From contig JAATFD010000014.1 in NCBI GenBank assembly GCA_015655375.1, positions 1 to 64,000 of the forward strand: a stretch of 64,000 bases of DNA, in the 5' to 3' direction. Both the position numbers and the translations under genes were made by a program. Under the pieces are notes generated by a model. That model was not told the DNA's origin. It saw nothing but the letters and a program-made list of their open reading frames with translations, and searched no databases. The stretch is from Actinomycetales bacterium. Its GTDB lineage: Bacteria > Actinomycetota > Actinomycetes > Actinomycetales > Actinomycetaceae. Shown here one piece after another: positions 44,820-53,630 of this stretch. How positions within the stretch are numbered: position 1 is the first letter of the stretch; each line of letters opens with the position of its first letter.

Positions 44820-44845
44820 AAAAAGCCCCGCACGAATGCGGGGCT
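44820..44845 (-). terminator. Intrinsic terminator within the BASS leader
   Basis: AGCCCCGCA (44824-44832) and TGCGGGGCT (44837-44845) pair perfectly around a CGAA loop, and on the minus strand five Us follow. It lies 73 bases upstream of the BASS start, not downstream of a gene end. Confidence 0.8.
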
Positions 44846-44918
44846 CAGAAGTCGACCGAAGAGGACTCTCGCTACCCCGCGCTCTCAAGGCGGGGTGAAC
44901 GGGTCTGAATGGTCCGAA

Positions 44919-45005
44919 TCAATCCGCCGATGAGGGCAGGTTGATAATTCGTACCGAACGGCGAGGGGCACCAAGGGTGGGTCTCAGTGCGGAAGTCTTG
45001 TCCAT
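44919..45005 (-). CDS. Possible 28-residue leader peptide
   Basis: A short ORF from ATG 45005 ending with RIINLPSSAD and a stop 23 bases before the first stem next to the terminator. Its final Ile-Asn-Leu-Pro codons contain the 8-mer that competes for the upstream hairpin arm. The ribosome site is weak (GGGAG 11 bases away). The same frame is open further upstream, so the peptide call rests on the RNA architecture. Confidence 0.4.
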   Translation of the reverse strand: MDKTSALRPTLGAPRRSVRIINLPSSAD

Positions 45006-45295
45006 CGTGTCCACGACTCCCACACCCCCTAACCGTTGTGACGGCAGGTTGGCTCTCAACCTGCGATAATTGACACGGTAGAGGGATCCGAAGCGCCGTC
45101 GTTGAGCTGTCCACGTGATGAACGGGCGGCGGTTGTCGGTTCGCCGGTGCTCCCTCCGCGTCTGCTCAGCGACAGCCGGTGAGTGCGTCCGATCGACCGA
45201 CGTATCCCGCATCCGGTGGCGCTGTCACCGCATGCTCACCAGACTGCCTCAAACCGACGCCGCCCTCATGCAACAAGTGGTGGCGCGTGCTCGGG
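45006..45295. other. Spacer between idi and the BASS leader
   Basis: Apart from the 8-bp hairpin at 45044-45064 and AT-rich bases at 45065-45075, where the leader promoter may lie, no gene is supported. Confidence 0.4.
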
Positions 45296-46369
45296 TCACT
45301 CCTGTTCCGCAGATGACCGTGAAGCCAACCGGCCCAGATCCACTCCGCGCAGCCGCGCGAACTCGGCACTCGGACCGGTCACCAACGCATCGGCACGTCG
45401 CAGTGCCGCCACATCCGGTGCTCCGATCAGCGTCAGCAACGTACGTACTTGGTCCTGCCAGGATCGCAGTTCAGCAATCAGTGCGTCCTCACCCCGCTCG
45501 ATCAGGACGTGCAAGAAGTGACCGGACACCCCGACGGCTTCGGCCCCCAGCGCCAATGCCTTGACGACGTCCAGCGGCGTGCGGACCCCACCCGAGGCGA
45601 TGACGTCGACCGGGGCGACCGGATCACGATGCCATCCGTCCAACAGGCACTCCACGGCCGTCTGACCCCATCCCGCCAGGTAGTCGTACTCGCTGCGCAA
45701 CCGACGCCGGTTCTCGATGGCGATGAAGTTCGTTCCGCCGCGCCCGGAGACGTCCACGGTCGTCACGCCGCGCTCGACCAGTTGCAGCACCGAGTCTCGA
45801 CCAAGGCCGAAACCGACCTCCTTGACGATGACGGGCACACCCACGCCCGCCACGATCTCCTCAATGCGATCGAGCCACCCCGTGAAGTCGCGATCGCCCT
45901 CGGGCATGACGAGTTCCTGCGCCGGGTTGACGTGGATCTGCAACGCATCGGCCTGGAGGATCCCGACGGCGCGCTTGGCCTGTTCCAGGGTGGCGTCTGG
46001 GCTGACGTTGGCGAAGACGAAAGCATCCGGCGCGCTGTCGCGGATCACGCGGAACGTCGGGATGAGGGCCTCGTCCTTGAGCGCCGGGCTCAAGGATCCG
46101 CTCGCGATCGCGACTCCCACTTCACCGGCTGCGGCAGAGAGTCCCGCATTGATCTTCCCGGTCTTCTCCGATCCACCGGTCATCGCGTTGATGTAGAAGG
46201 GCATCTCCCACGCGCTTCCGGTCACCGTCGTCGAGATGTCGACGTCACTCAGAGCCAACCCACTGAATGAGCGGTGAAGGAAAACGACGTCGTCATAGCC
46301 GCCGCGCCGAGTCTCGTCACGGAGTTCTTCGGCGAGCCGGACGTGCTCGTCTTTGCGGGCGCTGGTCAT
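45296..46369 (-). CDS. fni: Type 2 isopentenyl-diphosphate isomerase
   Basis: FMN- and NADPH-dependent interconversion of IPP and DMAPP. A 357-residue TIM barrel with RKDEHVRLAEE at the start, YINAMTGGSEKTGKIN, VKEVGFGLGRDS, DVSGRGGTNF and the phosphate-binding ASGGVRTPLDVVKALALGA. ATG 46369 has GAGGGGAA eight bases upstream. Last gene of the mevalonate operon, 16 bases after phosphomevalonate kinase. Confidence 0.95.
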   Translation of the reverse strand: MTSARKDEHVRLAEELRDETRRGGYDDVVFLHRSFSGLALSDVDISTTVTGSAWEMPFYINAMTGGSEKTGKINAGLSAAAGEVGVAIASGSLSPALKDEALIPTFRVIRDSAPDAFVFANVSPDATLEQAKRAVGILQADALQIHVNPAQELVMPEGDRDFTGWLDRIEEIVAGVGVPVIVKEVGFGLGRDSVLQLVERGVTTVDVSGRGGTNFIAIENRRRLRSEYDYLAGWGQTAVECLLDGWHRDPVAPVDVIASGGVRTPLDVVKALALGAEAVGVSGHFLHVLIERGEDALIAELRSWQDQVRTLLTLIGAPDVAALRRADALVTGPSAEFARLRGVDLGRLASRSSAEQE

Positions 46370-46385
46370 GAGCGGATTCCCCTCG

Positions 46386-47525
46386 TCACTCGATGGTGGT
46401 GTCGGGCCGGTGCACGCGGAGATCAAGGGCGCGAATCCCCTCTCGCTCCCACCCGGCACTCAGCTCGTCGATGTCGGCCTCGCGATCGATGAGGACGATG
46501 CCGCAGTCCCCGCCACCGGCTCCCGAAGTCTTGGCAGCTCCGCCCGAGGCCTCCGCGATCTCGATGAGCGCGCTGAGCTTGGGGGTCTCGATCGTGATCC
46601 CCGAATGCTCCCCCAAGGTACGCAGGAGGTCACGATTGCGCCGGATCGCACGATCGATGCCATCGGCGTCATCGTGCTCGAGAGCCTCGATCAACGAACT
46701 GACGCACTCCCCGCTCTGGGTGAGGAAACGGTTGTAATGGACGCTGGACTGCCCCTTGCGGGCCTGAACCCCTCCGACCAGCCGCGCGGTCGAGGCCGGG
46801 GAGCCTGTCCACCCGACCACTAGACGCAATCGCTCCGGGGGCGTGATCAGACGTACCGACAACCCGGGCCACTCGCAGGAGAGCAGATCATCGATCGGGC
46901 GCTCCCGGCGTTGGGCGCGAGTCCACTCCCGGTCGAAGGCCGTGTAGGCAATCCACCCTCCGAACATGCTCGCGGCCACGTCGCCGCCCGAACCGGAGCG
47001 CTGGACCTCGATGGTCGCGATCAATGCGATCTTCAGCTGCTCCATCGAGGTCAGGTCGAGTCCGTAGTACCCGATCAGGGCCCGCACGGTTGCCACCGTC
47101 ACCGCGGCGGACGAACCGAGACCGAATTTGCGGCCGACCTTGTCATCGAGCTCGCTGGTGATGTCGAGGTCGAACATCCGCAGTGGCGCGCCCAGCGCGA
47201 CCGCGGCCTCCTCGACGACGCGGATCGCGGCCAGGACGAAGTCATAGGGCGTCTGGTCCGGCTCGATGACGAGATCGTCGCCCCGACGATGCCACTCCAG
47301 CGAAAGATTCGCGTATTGGTCGGAGGTGATGTGCCCCGTGTCGAGCGCCGGGGAGACGCTCACCGTCACGTAGCGATCGACAGCGATCAGGACAGCGGGG
47401 TGGCCCGGCTCGACAACGGCGTACTCGCCGGCGATGTAGAGCTTGCCGGGAGCACGCACGGAGACAGGATCGGGCGCGCGTTCGCCCGACGTCGTGGAAG
47501 TGGTGGTGTTCATCGGGACCATCAT
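46386..47525 (-). CDS. mvaK2: Phosphomevalonate kinase
   Basis: A GHMP kinase of 379 residues making mevalonate 5-diphosphate. RAPGKLYIAGEYAVVEPGHP is the N-terminal motif, KFGLGSSAAVTVATVRAL the ATP-binding loop, and KTSGAGGGDCGIVLI the C-terminal motif. SGSGGDVAASMFGG is typical for this step. Its ATG overlaps the decarboxylase stop (ATGA at 47525-47522), giving translational coupling. Confidence 0.93.
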   Translation of the reverse strand: MMVPMNTTTSTTSGERAPDPVSVRAPGKLYIAGEYAVVEPGHPAVLIAVDRYVTVSVSPALDTGHITSDQYANLSLEWHRRGDDLVIEPDQTPYDFVLAAIRVVEEAAVALGAPLRMFDLDITSELDDKVGRKFGLGSSAAVTVATVRALIGYYGLDLTSMEQLKIALIATIEVQRSGSGGDVAASMFGGWIAYTAFDREWTRAQRRERPIDDLLSCEWPGLSVRLITPPERLRLVVGWTGSPASTARLVGGVQARKGQSSVHYNRFLTQSGECVSSLIEALEHDDADGIDRAIRRNRDLLRTLGEHSGITIETPKLSALIEIAEASGGAAKTSGAGGGDCGIVLIDREADIDELSAGWEREGIRALDLRVHRPDTTIE

Positions 47526-48583
47526 CGCGTCATGGGAGCGATTGCTCCTGCGACACTCCGCACCTCCAGACCGGGGCCGGACCGAGCCACGATCGTCCGC
47601 AGACCCGGAATGACGCCAGTCAGACGCCCTCGCAGGCTCGCCTCGACCTCGTCGGCCGCAGTGGCGGAGGTGAGCACTTTCACGTTCGGGCCAGCGTCCA
47701 TCGTCGCCCATGCGGGAGCACCGGCCTCGCGAATTTCCCGGACAGCGTCAACGGCCGTGATGCTGTTGGCGGTCAGGTAGTTCACTGGGGGCATGGCGGA
47801 CCGCATCGCGGCATGCATGCCCCATGCATTGGATTCGGAAACCGCACCCAGACGTGCGATGTTGCCCGCCGCGATCGCGGACAGAGCTTCACGCAGGTCA
47901 TCCGCACTGCGTTCCACCCACGCGTTGTAGTCGGGCGATGTCGCAACGGTGCGCCGCATCGCCTCCCGGCTGGAGACAGCCTTGGGTCCGGCATCGATGA
48001 CGAGGACGATGATCGCAAGGTCGAGGTCGCCTGGGACCGGTTCGGCGAAGGAGGACTCGTCGTCGTGGCCGGCGTGCCATACGGCAAGCCCGCCGAAAAT
48101 GGACCGCGAGGCCGATCCGGAACCTCGACGGGCGAGCCGGGAAAGCTCACGCGGGGAGAGATCCAGCCCGGCAGCAGCCGACGCCGCCCCGGCCAGAGCC
48201 GCAAAACCAGAAGCCGAGCTGGCCAGCCCGGCAGCCGTTGGGACTGTGTTGAAGGTCTCGACCCTCGCGAATCCGACCGGGCTTCCTGCCTGCGCGGCGC
48301 GTCCACGCACGAGATCGAGGAAGTCATGGATGCGGTTCAGAGGACTCCCGGACAGCGCCGCACCATCCAGCATGACCGTGTCCTTCGACGCCCCGGTCCC
48401 GCCGGGGGCTGTGAAGGCCACGGTGGTCGTCGTGTAGAGGTCGTCCAACGTCAGCGACAAGCTCGACGTCCGTGGCAGGATCAGGTTCTCTTCTGCCTTG
48501 CCCCAGTATTTGATGAGTGCGATGTTGACGTGGGCGACCGCAGTCGCAGCGACCACATCACTGCCCGGAAGCGGTTCGCTCAC
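47522..48583 (-). CDS. mvaD: Diphosphomevalonate decarboxylase
   Basis: Makes isopentenyl diphosphate with ATP. A GHMP-fold enzyme of 353 residues: NIALIKYWGKAEENLILPRT with SSLSLTLDDLYT at the start, GLASSASGFAALAGA as ATP loop, and WATMDAGPNVKVLTSA with the catalytic Asp near the end. Both ends overlap neighbours by 4 bases (GTGA with mvaK1, ATGA with mvaK2). Confidence 0.95.
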   Translation of the reverse strand: MSEPLPGSDVVAATAVAHVNIALIKYWGKAEENLILPRTSSLSLTLDDLYTTTTVAFTAPGGTGASKDTVMLDGAALSGSPLNRIHDFLDLVRGRAAQAGSPVGFARVETFNTVPTAAGLASSASGFAALAGAASAAAGLDLSPRELSRLARRGSGSASRSIFGGLAVWHAGHDDESSFAEPVPGDLDLAIIVLVIDAGPKAVSSREAMRRTVATSPDYNAWVERSADDLREALSAIAAGNIARLGAVSESNAWGMHAAMRSAMPPVNYLTANSITAVDAVREIREAGAPAWATMDAGPNVKVLTSATAADEVEASLRGRLTGVIPGLRTIVARSGPGLEVRSVAGAIAPMTR

Positions 48584-49644
48584 GCAGCGACCTCATACGC
48601 ATGCGGGGCATAGACCCAGGTGTTCGGGGCGCCGGCAAGCCCGAATGCCCGAGTGATCCGATCCGCATCGGCACTGGTGGCGGCCAGAGCGATGACACAG
48701 CCCCCGCGGCCCCCTCCTGTAAGCTTCGCGCCGATGGCCCCGGCCGATCGGGCGGCCTCGACCAATGCATCGAGGCGGTCGTTGCTGACGCCGAGCTCGG
48801 CGAGGTGGGCGTGAGCCTCGTTCATCTTGGCTCCGAGTGCCTCGACGTCACCGATACGGACGTCCTCGGCCGAGCTCTCGGCAATTCTCCCGAGGGCGGC
48901 AAGCCGCCGACCGATGGTCCGCGGCGAGCGCTCATACTCGGCACGCACGTGACCCACAGTCTCCCGCGTGGAGCCGTGGATGCCGGAATCCGCCACGATG
49001 ATCCATGCGGCCAGATTGATCTCCACGGCGTGTGTCTCCCCCGCTTGGAACCACACGGGCACACTCGAGGCCGTCGCCGTCGCATCCAGCCCCGACGGGC
49101 GGCCGTGAGCGACGCGCTCGGCGTTCTGGGTGAGCTCGAAAAGTTCCTGGTCGCTTGCGCTGACGTCATGTGCATCAAGGATCGCGCGGATCACGGCTCC
49201 CGCTGCCGCAGCCGAGGAACCCAGACCACGCTCCGGCGGGAAGTCCGCCTCGATCGTGATCCGGAACCGTCCGTCGGGGTCGCCGACAAAGTCCAGGGCC
49301 GCTCGGACCGCCCGGACCGTGCTGGCGAAGCGTTCCGGTGTCTCCTCCAGGCGTCCCGACCAGTCGAGGCATCTCAGGGTGCTCGGCCCGCCCGTGGGCT
49401 CGACCCGCGCCCTCATTCGGAGATTGAGCAAGGGCATCGCGATCGCCGGATAGCCGTAGACGACGGAATGCTCGCCGAACAGAATGATCTTCGCCACCGT
49501 TTCCCCCACGCCGCGATGGGGCACCACCACGGGTGATGACAGTGCGGCAGCGGGACGGGCGGTGCGACCGTGGGCGCGAACCTGCACGATGAGATTTCCC
49601 TTTCCCGGCATTTCTGCCGAAACGGTACCCGAACCGGTGCTCAC
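48580..49644 (-). CDS. mvaK1: Mevalonate kinase
   Basis: First kinase of the lower mevalonate pathway. KIILFGEHSVVYGYPAIAMP, the ATP loop PPERGLGSSAAAAG, GRPSGLDATAT and KLTGGGRGGCVIAL are all present. 354 residues, including about 50 extra at the N-terminus before the GHMP start; the GTG at 49644 overlaps the permease stop as GTGA, which argues for this start. GTG sites further in would shorten it. Confidence 0.94.
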   Translation of the reverse strand: MSTGSGTVSAEMPGKGNLIVQVRAHGRTARPAAALSSPVVVPHRGVGETVAKIILFGEHSVVYGYPAIAMPLLNLRMRARVEPTGGPSTLRCLDWSGRLEETPERFASTVRAVRAALDFVGDPDGRFRITIEADFPPERGLGSSAAAAGAVIRAILDAHDVSASDQELFELTQNAERVAHGRPSGLDATATASSVPVWFQAGETHAVEINLAAWIIVADSGIHGSTRETVGHVRAEYERSPRTIGRRLAALGRIAESSAEDVRIGDVEALGAKMNEAHAHLAELGVSNDRLDALVEAARSAGAIGAKLTGGGRGGCVIALAATSADADRITRAFGLAGAPNTWVYAPHAYEVAA

Positions 49645-50993
49645 AGCAGGTTCGCCACGATCCAGGGCGAGGCGTACAGCGTCATGAATTGGACGCCATA
49701 GCTCACTCCAAGCCGGTTCAGCGTACCGCAGGCGATCCCCACGAGCAGAACGCCGAAGATGTTCATCACACCCGCGTCGAGGTAGGCGAGCAGCACAATG
49801 AACCCGATGAACAGGCCGAGCACTGCCTCATGCGGGATCTTGCTCATCACGAAGTACGTGATCTGGTAGGAATAACGCACCGCGATGATGTAGGTCAACA
49901 CCAGTGCGATCGAGGCCCCCAGCACGATCGCCGCGATGAACTGTCCGGTCGTCAGCAACTGGTGAAGGTTGTGATCGAGACTGAACACCGGTGGCGCGTT
50001 GAACAGCGCGCTGGCCGGGCCGATGGCCACGGGTGAGAGCGGAATGCCGATGGCGACCAATGGAATGATCGTGCCCGACAGGTAGCTCGCGTGCGCGATC
50101 CCATTCATTGAGGTCACCGCCCGATTGGCGTGACGCACCGGGTCTTTCGAGCTGCCGGCCATCGCCTCGCCGAGGAGGAACGTCAGTCCAACCGGTGACA
50201 GGAAGAACAGCGGCGTGGTGATCAGCGACGCGAGGCTTGTGCGCCGCAGCTCGTCACGCGTGAGGATCCGGGTGGGACGCAGTGACTGCCCGGACGTGTC
50301 GTGACGGGATACCTCGACGAGGGTGGGATGGTGACGTTCCATGGCGGCGCGCTGTTTCGTGTTGAGCAGGCCGAGCAACGACACCAGCAACGGACCGATC
50401 GTGATGCCGAGGAAGAACGACACGGAAACCGTCCCGTCCTCGGGGATGACGCCCTGCTGGCGATAGAGCGCCAGCATTCCTTGGAACAGCAGTGACATCG
50501 GCAGGATCGCCACCAGTGAGAGGACCCGGTTCTTGCCGAGCAGAGCGAGCACGACCGCTCCGATGGCCAACAACAGGGAGCTGTAGCTGCGCAGGGTCTG
50601 GGCGTAGGGGACGATCAGGCTCGCAATCGCCAGGCTGATGGGAATCGCGATGACGGTTCCCACCGCGCTGCCGGCCGCCATCTTCTTGATCGTCTCCGCG
50701 GCCCGGCCCTCCCGTTTGAGCAACAGGGAGTGTTCCATCATTGGCGTGGACATCACCCCGCCCGGCAATCCGACCAAGGCCGTGGGGACTGCGTTGGTGA
50801 GGTTCAGGGTGACGATTGCCGCGATGAAGAACGTCAGGATGACGATCGGCTGAAGACCCGCGAGGACGAGGGCGAGCGTGACCGGGACGAGCACCGAGGT
50901 CTCGTCGGTTCCGGGAACGAAACCGAGGAAGGTGTACAGGATGATCGCGCCGATGGCAGCGATGAGCATCTGGACGAGCACAGTGGGATCCAT
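49641..50993 (-). CDS. TctA-like carboxylate permease
   Basis: An integral membrane protein of 450 residues with about eleven helices. FLGFVPGTDETSVLVPVTLA and TALVGLPGGVMSTPMMEHSL occupy the positions of the glycine/proline-rich motifs of tripartite tricarboxylate transporter large subunits (TctA), and the two-fold layout fits. It is divergent from typical members, so the family call is moderate. It overlaps mvaK1 by 4 bases and the small membrane gene by 1 base, so it belongs to the mevalonate operon; the cargo may be mevalonate, itself a carboxylate. No TctC-type binding protein is nearby. Confidence 0.65.
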   Translation of the reverse strand: MDPTVLVQMLIAAIGAIILYTFLGFVPGTDETSVLVPVTLALVLAGLQPIVILTFFIAAIVTLNLTNAVPTALVGLPGGVMSTPMMEHSLLLKREGRAAETIKKMAAGSAVGTVIAIPISLAIASLIVPYAQTLRSYSSLLLAIGAVVLALLGKNRVLSLVAILPMSLLFQGMLALYRQQGVIPEDGTVSVSFFLGITIGPLLVSLLGLLNTKQRAAMERHHPTLVEVSRHDTSGQSLRPTRILTRDELRRTSLASLITTPLFFLSPVGLTFLLGEAMAGSSKDPVRHANRAVTSMNGIAHASYLSGTIIPLVAIGIPLSPVAIGPASALFNAPPVFSLDHNLHQLLTTGQFIAAIVLGASIALVLTYIIAVRYSYQITYFVMSKIPHEAVLGLFIGFIVLLAYLDAGVMNIFGVLLVGIACGTLNRLGVSYGVQFMTLYASPWIVANLL

Positions 50994-51256
50994 CAGTCGT
51001 GGCCGACCTCGTCGGACTTGATCAGACGCACGTCGCGTTTCGGGGTGAAGGCGAACACGCTGATGACGAAGCCCAGGACGGACCCGCCGAGCCCCCAGAA
51101 GAAAGCACTCGAGGACAGCAAATGCGCGGCCAGAAGACCGAGTGCTGTCGTCCCCGCGCAGATCAACAGGGATCCAATCAAGTCACGTGTCGAGATCAAA
51201 TCATTCCAGACCTCGATGTACTGAGCGTCGCTGGAACGAGCATCGGGTGAGTCCAC
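50993..51256 (-). CDS. Small two-helix membrane protein heading the mevalonate operon
   Basis: An 87-residue protein with two membrane helices (LIGSLLICAGTTALGLLAAH; FFWGLGGSVLGFVISVFAF) and a charged tail (TPKRDVRLIKSDEVGHD). It could be the partner of the TctA-like permease, in the place of TctB, though TctB proteins are longer with four helices. Its stop overlaps the permease start (TGATG). GTG 51256 lies eight bases after TACGAT. Confidence 0.6.
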   Translation of the reverse strand: MDSPDARSSDAQYIEVWNDLISTRDLIGSLLICAGTTALGLLAAHLLSSSAFFWGLGGSVLGFVISVFAFTPKRDVRLIKSDEVGHD

Positions 51257-51264
51257 GGGACATG

Positions 51265-51270
51265 ATCGTA
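51265..51270 (-). promoter_or_regulatory. -10 of the mevalonate operon
   Basis: TACGAT on the minus strand, eight bases before GTG 51256; near-leaderless. Confidence 0.4.
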
Positions 51271-51314
51271 GAGGGAGGTGTCCCCACAGTGGAAGACGAA
51301 GCACCGTCACGGGC

Positions 51315-52163
51315 TCACGACCGTCGTTCGATCTGCGCCGAGATCGAGGCAAACCGACTCGTGCGTGGTTCGGTGCTCCCGCATCCGCGGTCCCACATGA
51401 GCACACCGATGGCCAGCAGCGCCATGCGCGCCAGCTGGTCAAGTCGAGCCGACGTCACACGACCGGTGTCACCGGAGTCCAGGATCACCAGCCTGTGGTC
51501 CCGGGTGACCAAGAAGGTGCCCAGATGGGAACCCGCAGGGAAGAGCCCGTCGTGGAAGATCACCTTGAGGCAGATGTCGCCCGCCTTGTTCAGCAGCTCG
51601 TCGAGCGGCCGACCTCTCGGCTCATCGTCAGAACGGACTCACTGGACAGCTCCGGGGAGGGTTGGCAATGCTCAGCTCGAGGTCGTCGGCGAAGTCCGGG
51701 AAGAACTCCTGGAGGTTCTCGGCCTCGTTGCGGAGGTCCAGAACCTCAGTCGGCATCGCGGAGAAGTCCTCGACGATCTCCACCAGACGGTAGCGAGCCC
51801 CCTCGCGGCCGAAGCCGAGGCCGTCACTGGTCGCGTGCGAGGAGCGGCAGACTGCAGCTGCGTCAGTGCATCGGCAAGAGACGGGTCAACGATGTCGGGA
51901 CGGGTGCTCAGAGTCCGGCCGGGCTTGATCCATACTGTCCGGGGCTCAGCCAGCGCAGCGCACGGCCGAACGCGCGGGCCCATCGTGGCGATTGTCGGGT
52001 AAACGCGCGCCGCGACCAGATCATCAACAAGCGAGAATCCGAGAACGCCGTCCTCCGCGTGATCAGCGACCTCGTCGATCCCGTACTTGGCGAAGACCTT
52101 GACGACCTTGCGAATACGGTTGCGGTGCTTCACGATAACGCTGGCTGATTCCACGTCCGGCGT
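51315..52163 (-). pseudogene. UbiB/ABC1 (AarF) kinase-like gene, frameshifted
   Basis: Minus-strand pieces in three frames follow the order of UbiB proteins: VVKVFAKYGIDEVAD, then LSTRPDIVDPSLADALTQLQ (family KxGQ..STRPD region), then LDLRNEAENLQEFFPDFADD, then a frameshift to LDELLNKAGDICLKVIFHDG and HRLVILDSGDTGRV. The usual HADPHPGN catalytic motif has become FPAGSHLGTFLV, losing the key Asp and Asn. The kinase core with the ATP Lys is missing. Clearly dead. Confidence 0.72.
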
Positions 52164-52315
52164 GATTGAACATTTCCCTTGACGAATCAGTCCAGATCGA
52201 CTCCGGCCCAGCTGGGACAACAAGCTTCCCCTCCGGAGTACTCCTTCAAGATGCAGGTGAAGGGGAGCCCCGACGTGGCGGCCGGATTGTCAACGGGGTG
52301 CTCCCCTATCACTGC

Positions 52316-52538
52316 TCATAGCAGCGCGGTGTGCCAGGACTCTGCTGCTGCAGCCTCTGCGTCATCAGCATCCACGGCGGCGATCCTGGCGTTCGTGTCG
52401 CCGATCTGGCCGTGGATCGTGGCGGCGCGCTCCATGATCTTGCATCTTGTCGGTCTCCTTGGTCTGAGCCGCCTTGACCAATTCCTAGAGTTGCTTGGTC
52501 TGGGCCTCAAGCTTGTCAAGGGCATCAGAAATCGCCAT
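52316..52538 (-). pseudogene. Small helical protein gene, broken by an amber stop and a frameshift
   Basis: From ATG 52538 the frame reads ISDALDKLEAQTKQL, a TAG stop, then ELVKAAQTKETDK. A second frame takes over with ERAATIHGQIGDTNARIAAV and ends AAAAESWHTALL. Together they would be a short heptad-rich protein of about 73 residues. No family recognised. Confidence 0.5.
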
Positions 52539-52677
52539 TGTCGCCCCTTCGATTCGATCGAGTGGAGATGAACATTGGTACTCGTTCCTTGCTTTTTCAT
52601 TCGATTGATTCGCGGTCAACAGAATCTGGCAAATCCACCCAATAATTCCGTCTCTTGAGAGAATGTCTCTCGCGAGT

Positions 52678-53538
52678 TCAGAACCCGGTCCTCTCGACGT
52701 CCGCTTCGCCCAGACCCTTCCTGGCAAGAATCTCCGTATTGGGCAGCAGGAACCATGCGTCGGAGCTCTGACCCCATTCGCGCCACCCTTCGGCGAAGGA
52801 CTCAACCTCGAGCCGCGAGATTCCGCACGCGTCCGCCTGTCGGATGAAGGCATCCCCAAGAATGCGCTCGGCCTGGCTGTTCCCCCACCACCGACAGCTC
52901 TCGTCGGTCGCGTAGACCCAGTTCGAGGTGCTGAGTCGAACGTCCGTGAATCCCGCGAGCCTCACCCATCGGCGCAGATGGCGCCCAGCATCGGGCTCGG
53001 CCCCATTGTTGTGGGCAATCAGACGGTAGGTCTGGCGCCATCCTTCCATCCCCTCACTGTCGGGATACCAGGCCATTGCCGCGTAGTCGGCGTCGCGAAC
53101 CGCCACGATCCCGCCGGGCTTGCACACTCTGGACATTTCACGCAGAGCACCGACAGGATCGGAGAGGTGCTGAAGGACCTGATGGGCGTGCACGACATCG
53201 AACGTGTTGTCCGCAAAATGGAGGTCCATGACGTCACCATGCTCAAACACAGTCCGAATGTCCCCGCGCTCCCCCGCGAATGCGCGCGCCACCTCGAAAG
53301 GCGCATCCGCATTCTCGATCCCGATCACCTCCCCTGGAGCGACGGCTTCGGCGAGGTCGAGCGTGATCGTTCCTGGTCCGAATCCGACGTCGAGCAGATT
53401 CATTCCCGGCCGGAGTTCGGCAAGCAGGTAGGCGGCGGAGTCGCGAGCGGTTCGTCTGGCGTGCGAGGCGAGGACCGATGGATCGTGACCGTGGGTGTAA
53501 ATCGCCTCTTCATTGACAGCGTTGGTGGTGTCAGCCAT
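52678..53538 (-). CDS. Class I SAM-dependent methyltransferase
   Basis: A 286-residue methyltransferase of the UbiE-like group. Motif I is LLDVGFGPGTITLDLA, the acidic end of strand 2 is VIGIENAD, and motif IV/post-I is FDVVHAHQVLQHLSDP. The C-terminal domain carries the acceptor pocket. Small-molecule substrate not known. ATG 53538 is six bases after TACCGT. Confidence 0.85.
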   Translation of the reverse strand: MADTTNAVNEEAIYTHGHDPSVLASHARRTARDSAAYLLAELRPGMNLLDVGFGPGTITLDLAEAVAPGEVIGIENADAPFEVARAFAGERGDIRTVFEHGDVMDLHFADNTFDVVHAHQVLQHLSDPVGALREMSRVCKPGGIVAVRDADYAAMAWYPDSEGMEGWRQTYRLIAHNNGAEPDAGRHLRRWVRLAGFTDVRLSTSNWVYATDESCRWWGNSQAERILGDAFIRQADACGISRLEVESFAEGWREWGQSSDAWFLLPNTEILARKGLGEADVERTGF

Positions 53539-53544
53539 GCCGCC

Positions 53545-53550
53545 ACGGTA
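53545..53550 (-). promoter_or_regulatory. Leaderless -10 of the methyltransferase gene
   Basis: TACCGT on the minus strand, six bases before ATG 53538. Confidence 0.45.
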
Positions 53551-53630
53551 TCCGTGATCGGAGCACGCGCGTCGCCTGGATCAGGCAGAGGACAAAGCAG
53601 TCTCGTGCCCGTAGCCTTTGTCCGGATCAT

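Larger units (their letters stand above)
44820..45064 (-). promoter_or_regulatory. Putative attenuator leader of the BASS transporter gene
   Basis: Minus-strand RNA would carry two sets of competing stems. First, GCAGGTTG (45064-45057) can pair with CAACCTGC at 45051-45044 or with an identical CAACCTGC at 44943-44936 inside the last codons of the leader ORF. Second, ACCCCGC (44896-44890) pairs with GCGGGGT (44880-44874), but GCGGGG can instead pair with CCCCGC of the terminator stem. Ribosome position or a ligand could therefore choose between read-through and termination. Confidence 0.55.

Noticed and set aside
44961-44996. T-box-like bases (AAGGGTGG) on the plus strand near the BASS leader
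   Set aside because: The full T-box core (AGGGTGG-N-ACCGCG) is not completed, the strand is opposite to the transporter gene, and no gene follows in that direction.
50730-51224. Plus-strand frame across the TctA-like and small membrane genes
   Set aside because: Asp/Arg/Glu-rich shadow translation; the minus-strand genes have overlaps and membrane helices that show they are real.
51142-52002. Plus-strand 286-codon frame over the UbiB relic
   Set aside because: The minus strand carries successive UbiB motifs in order; the plus-strand translation has none.
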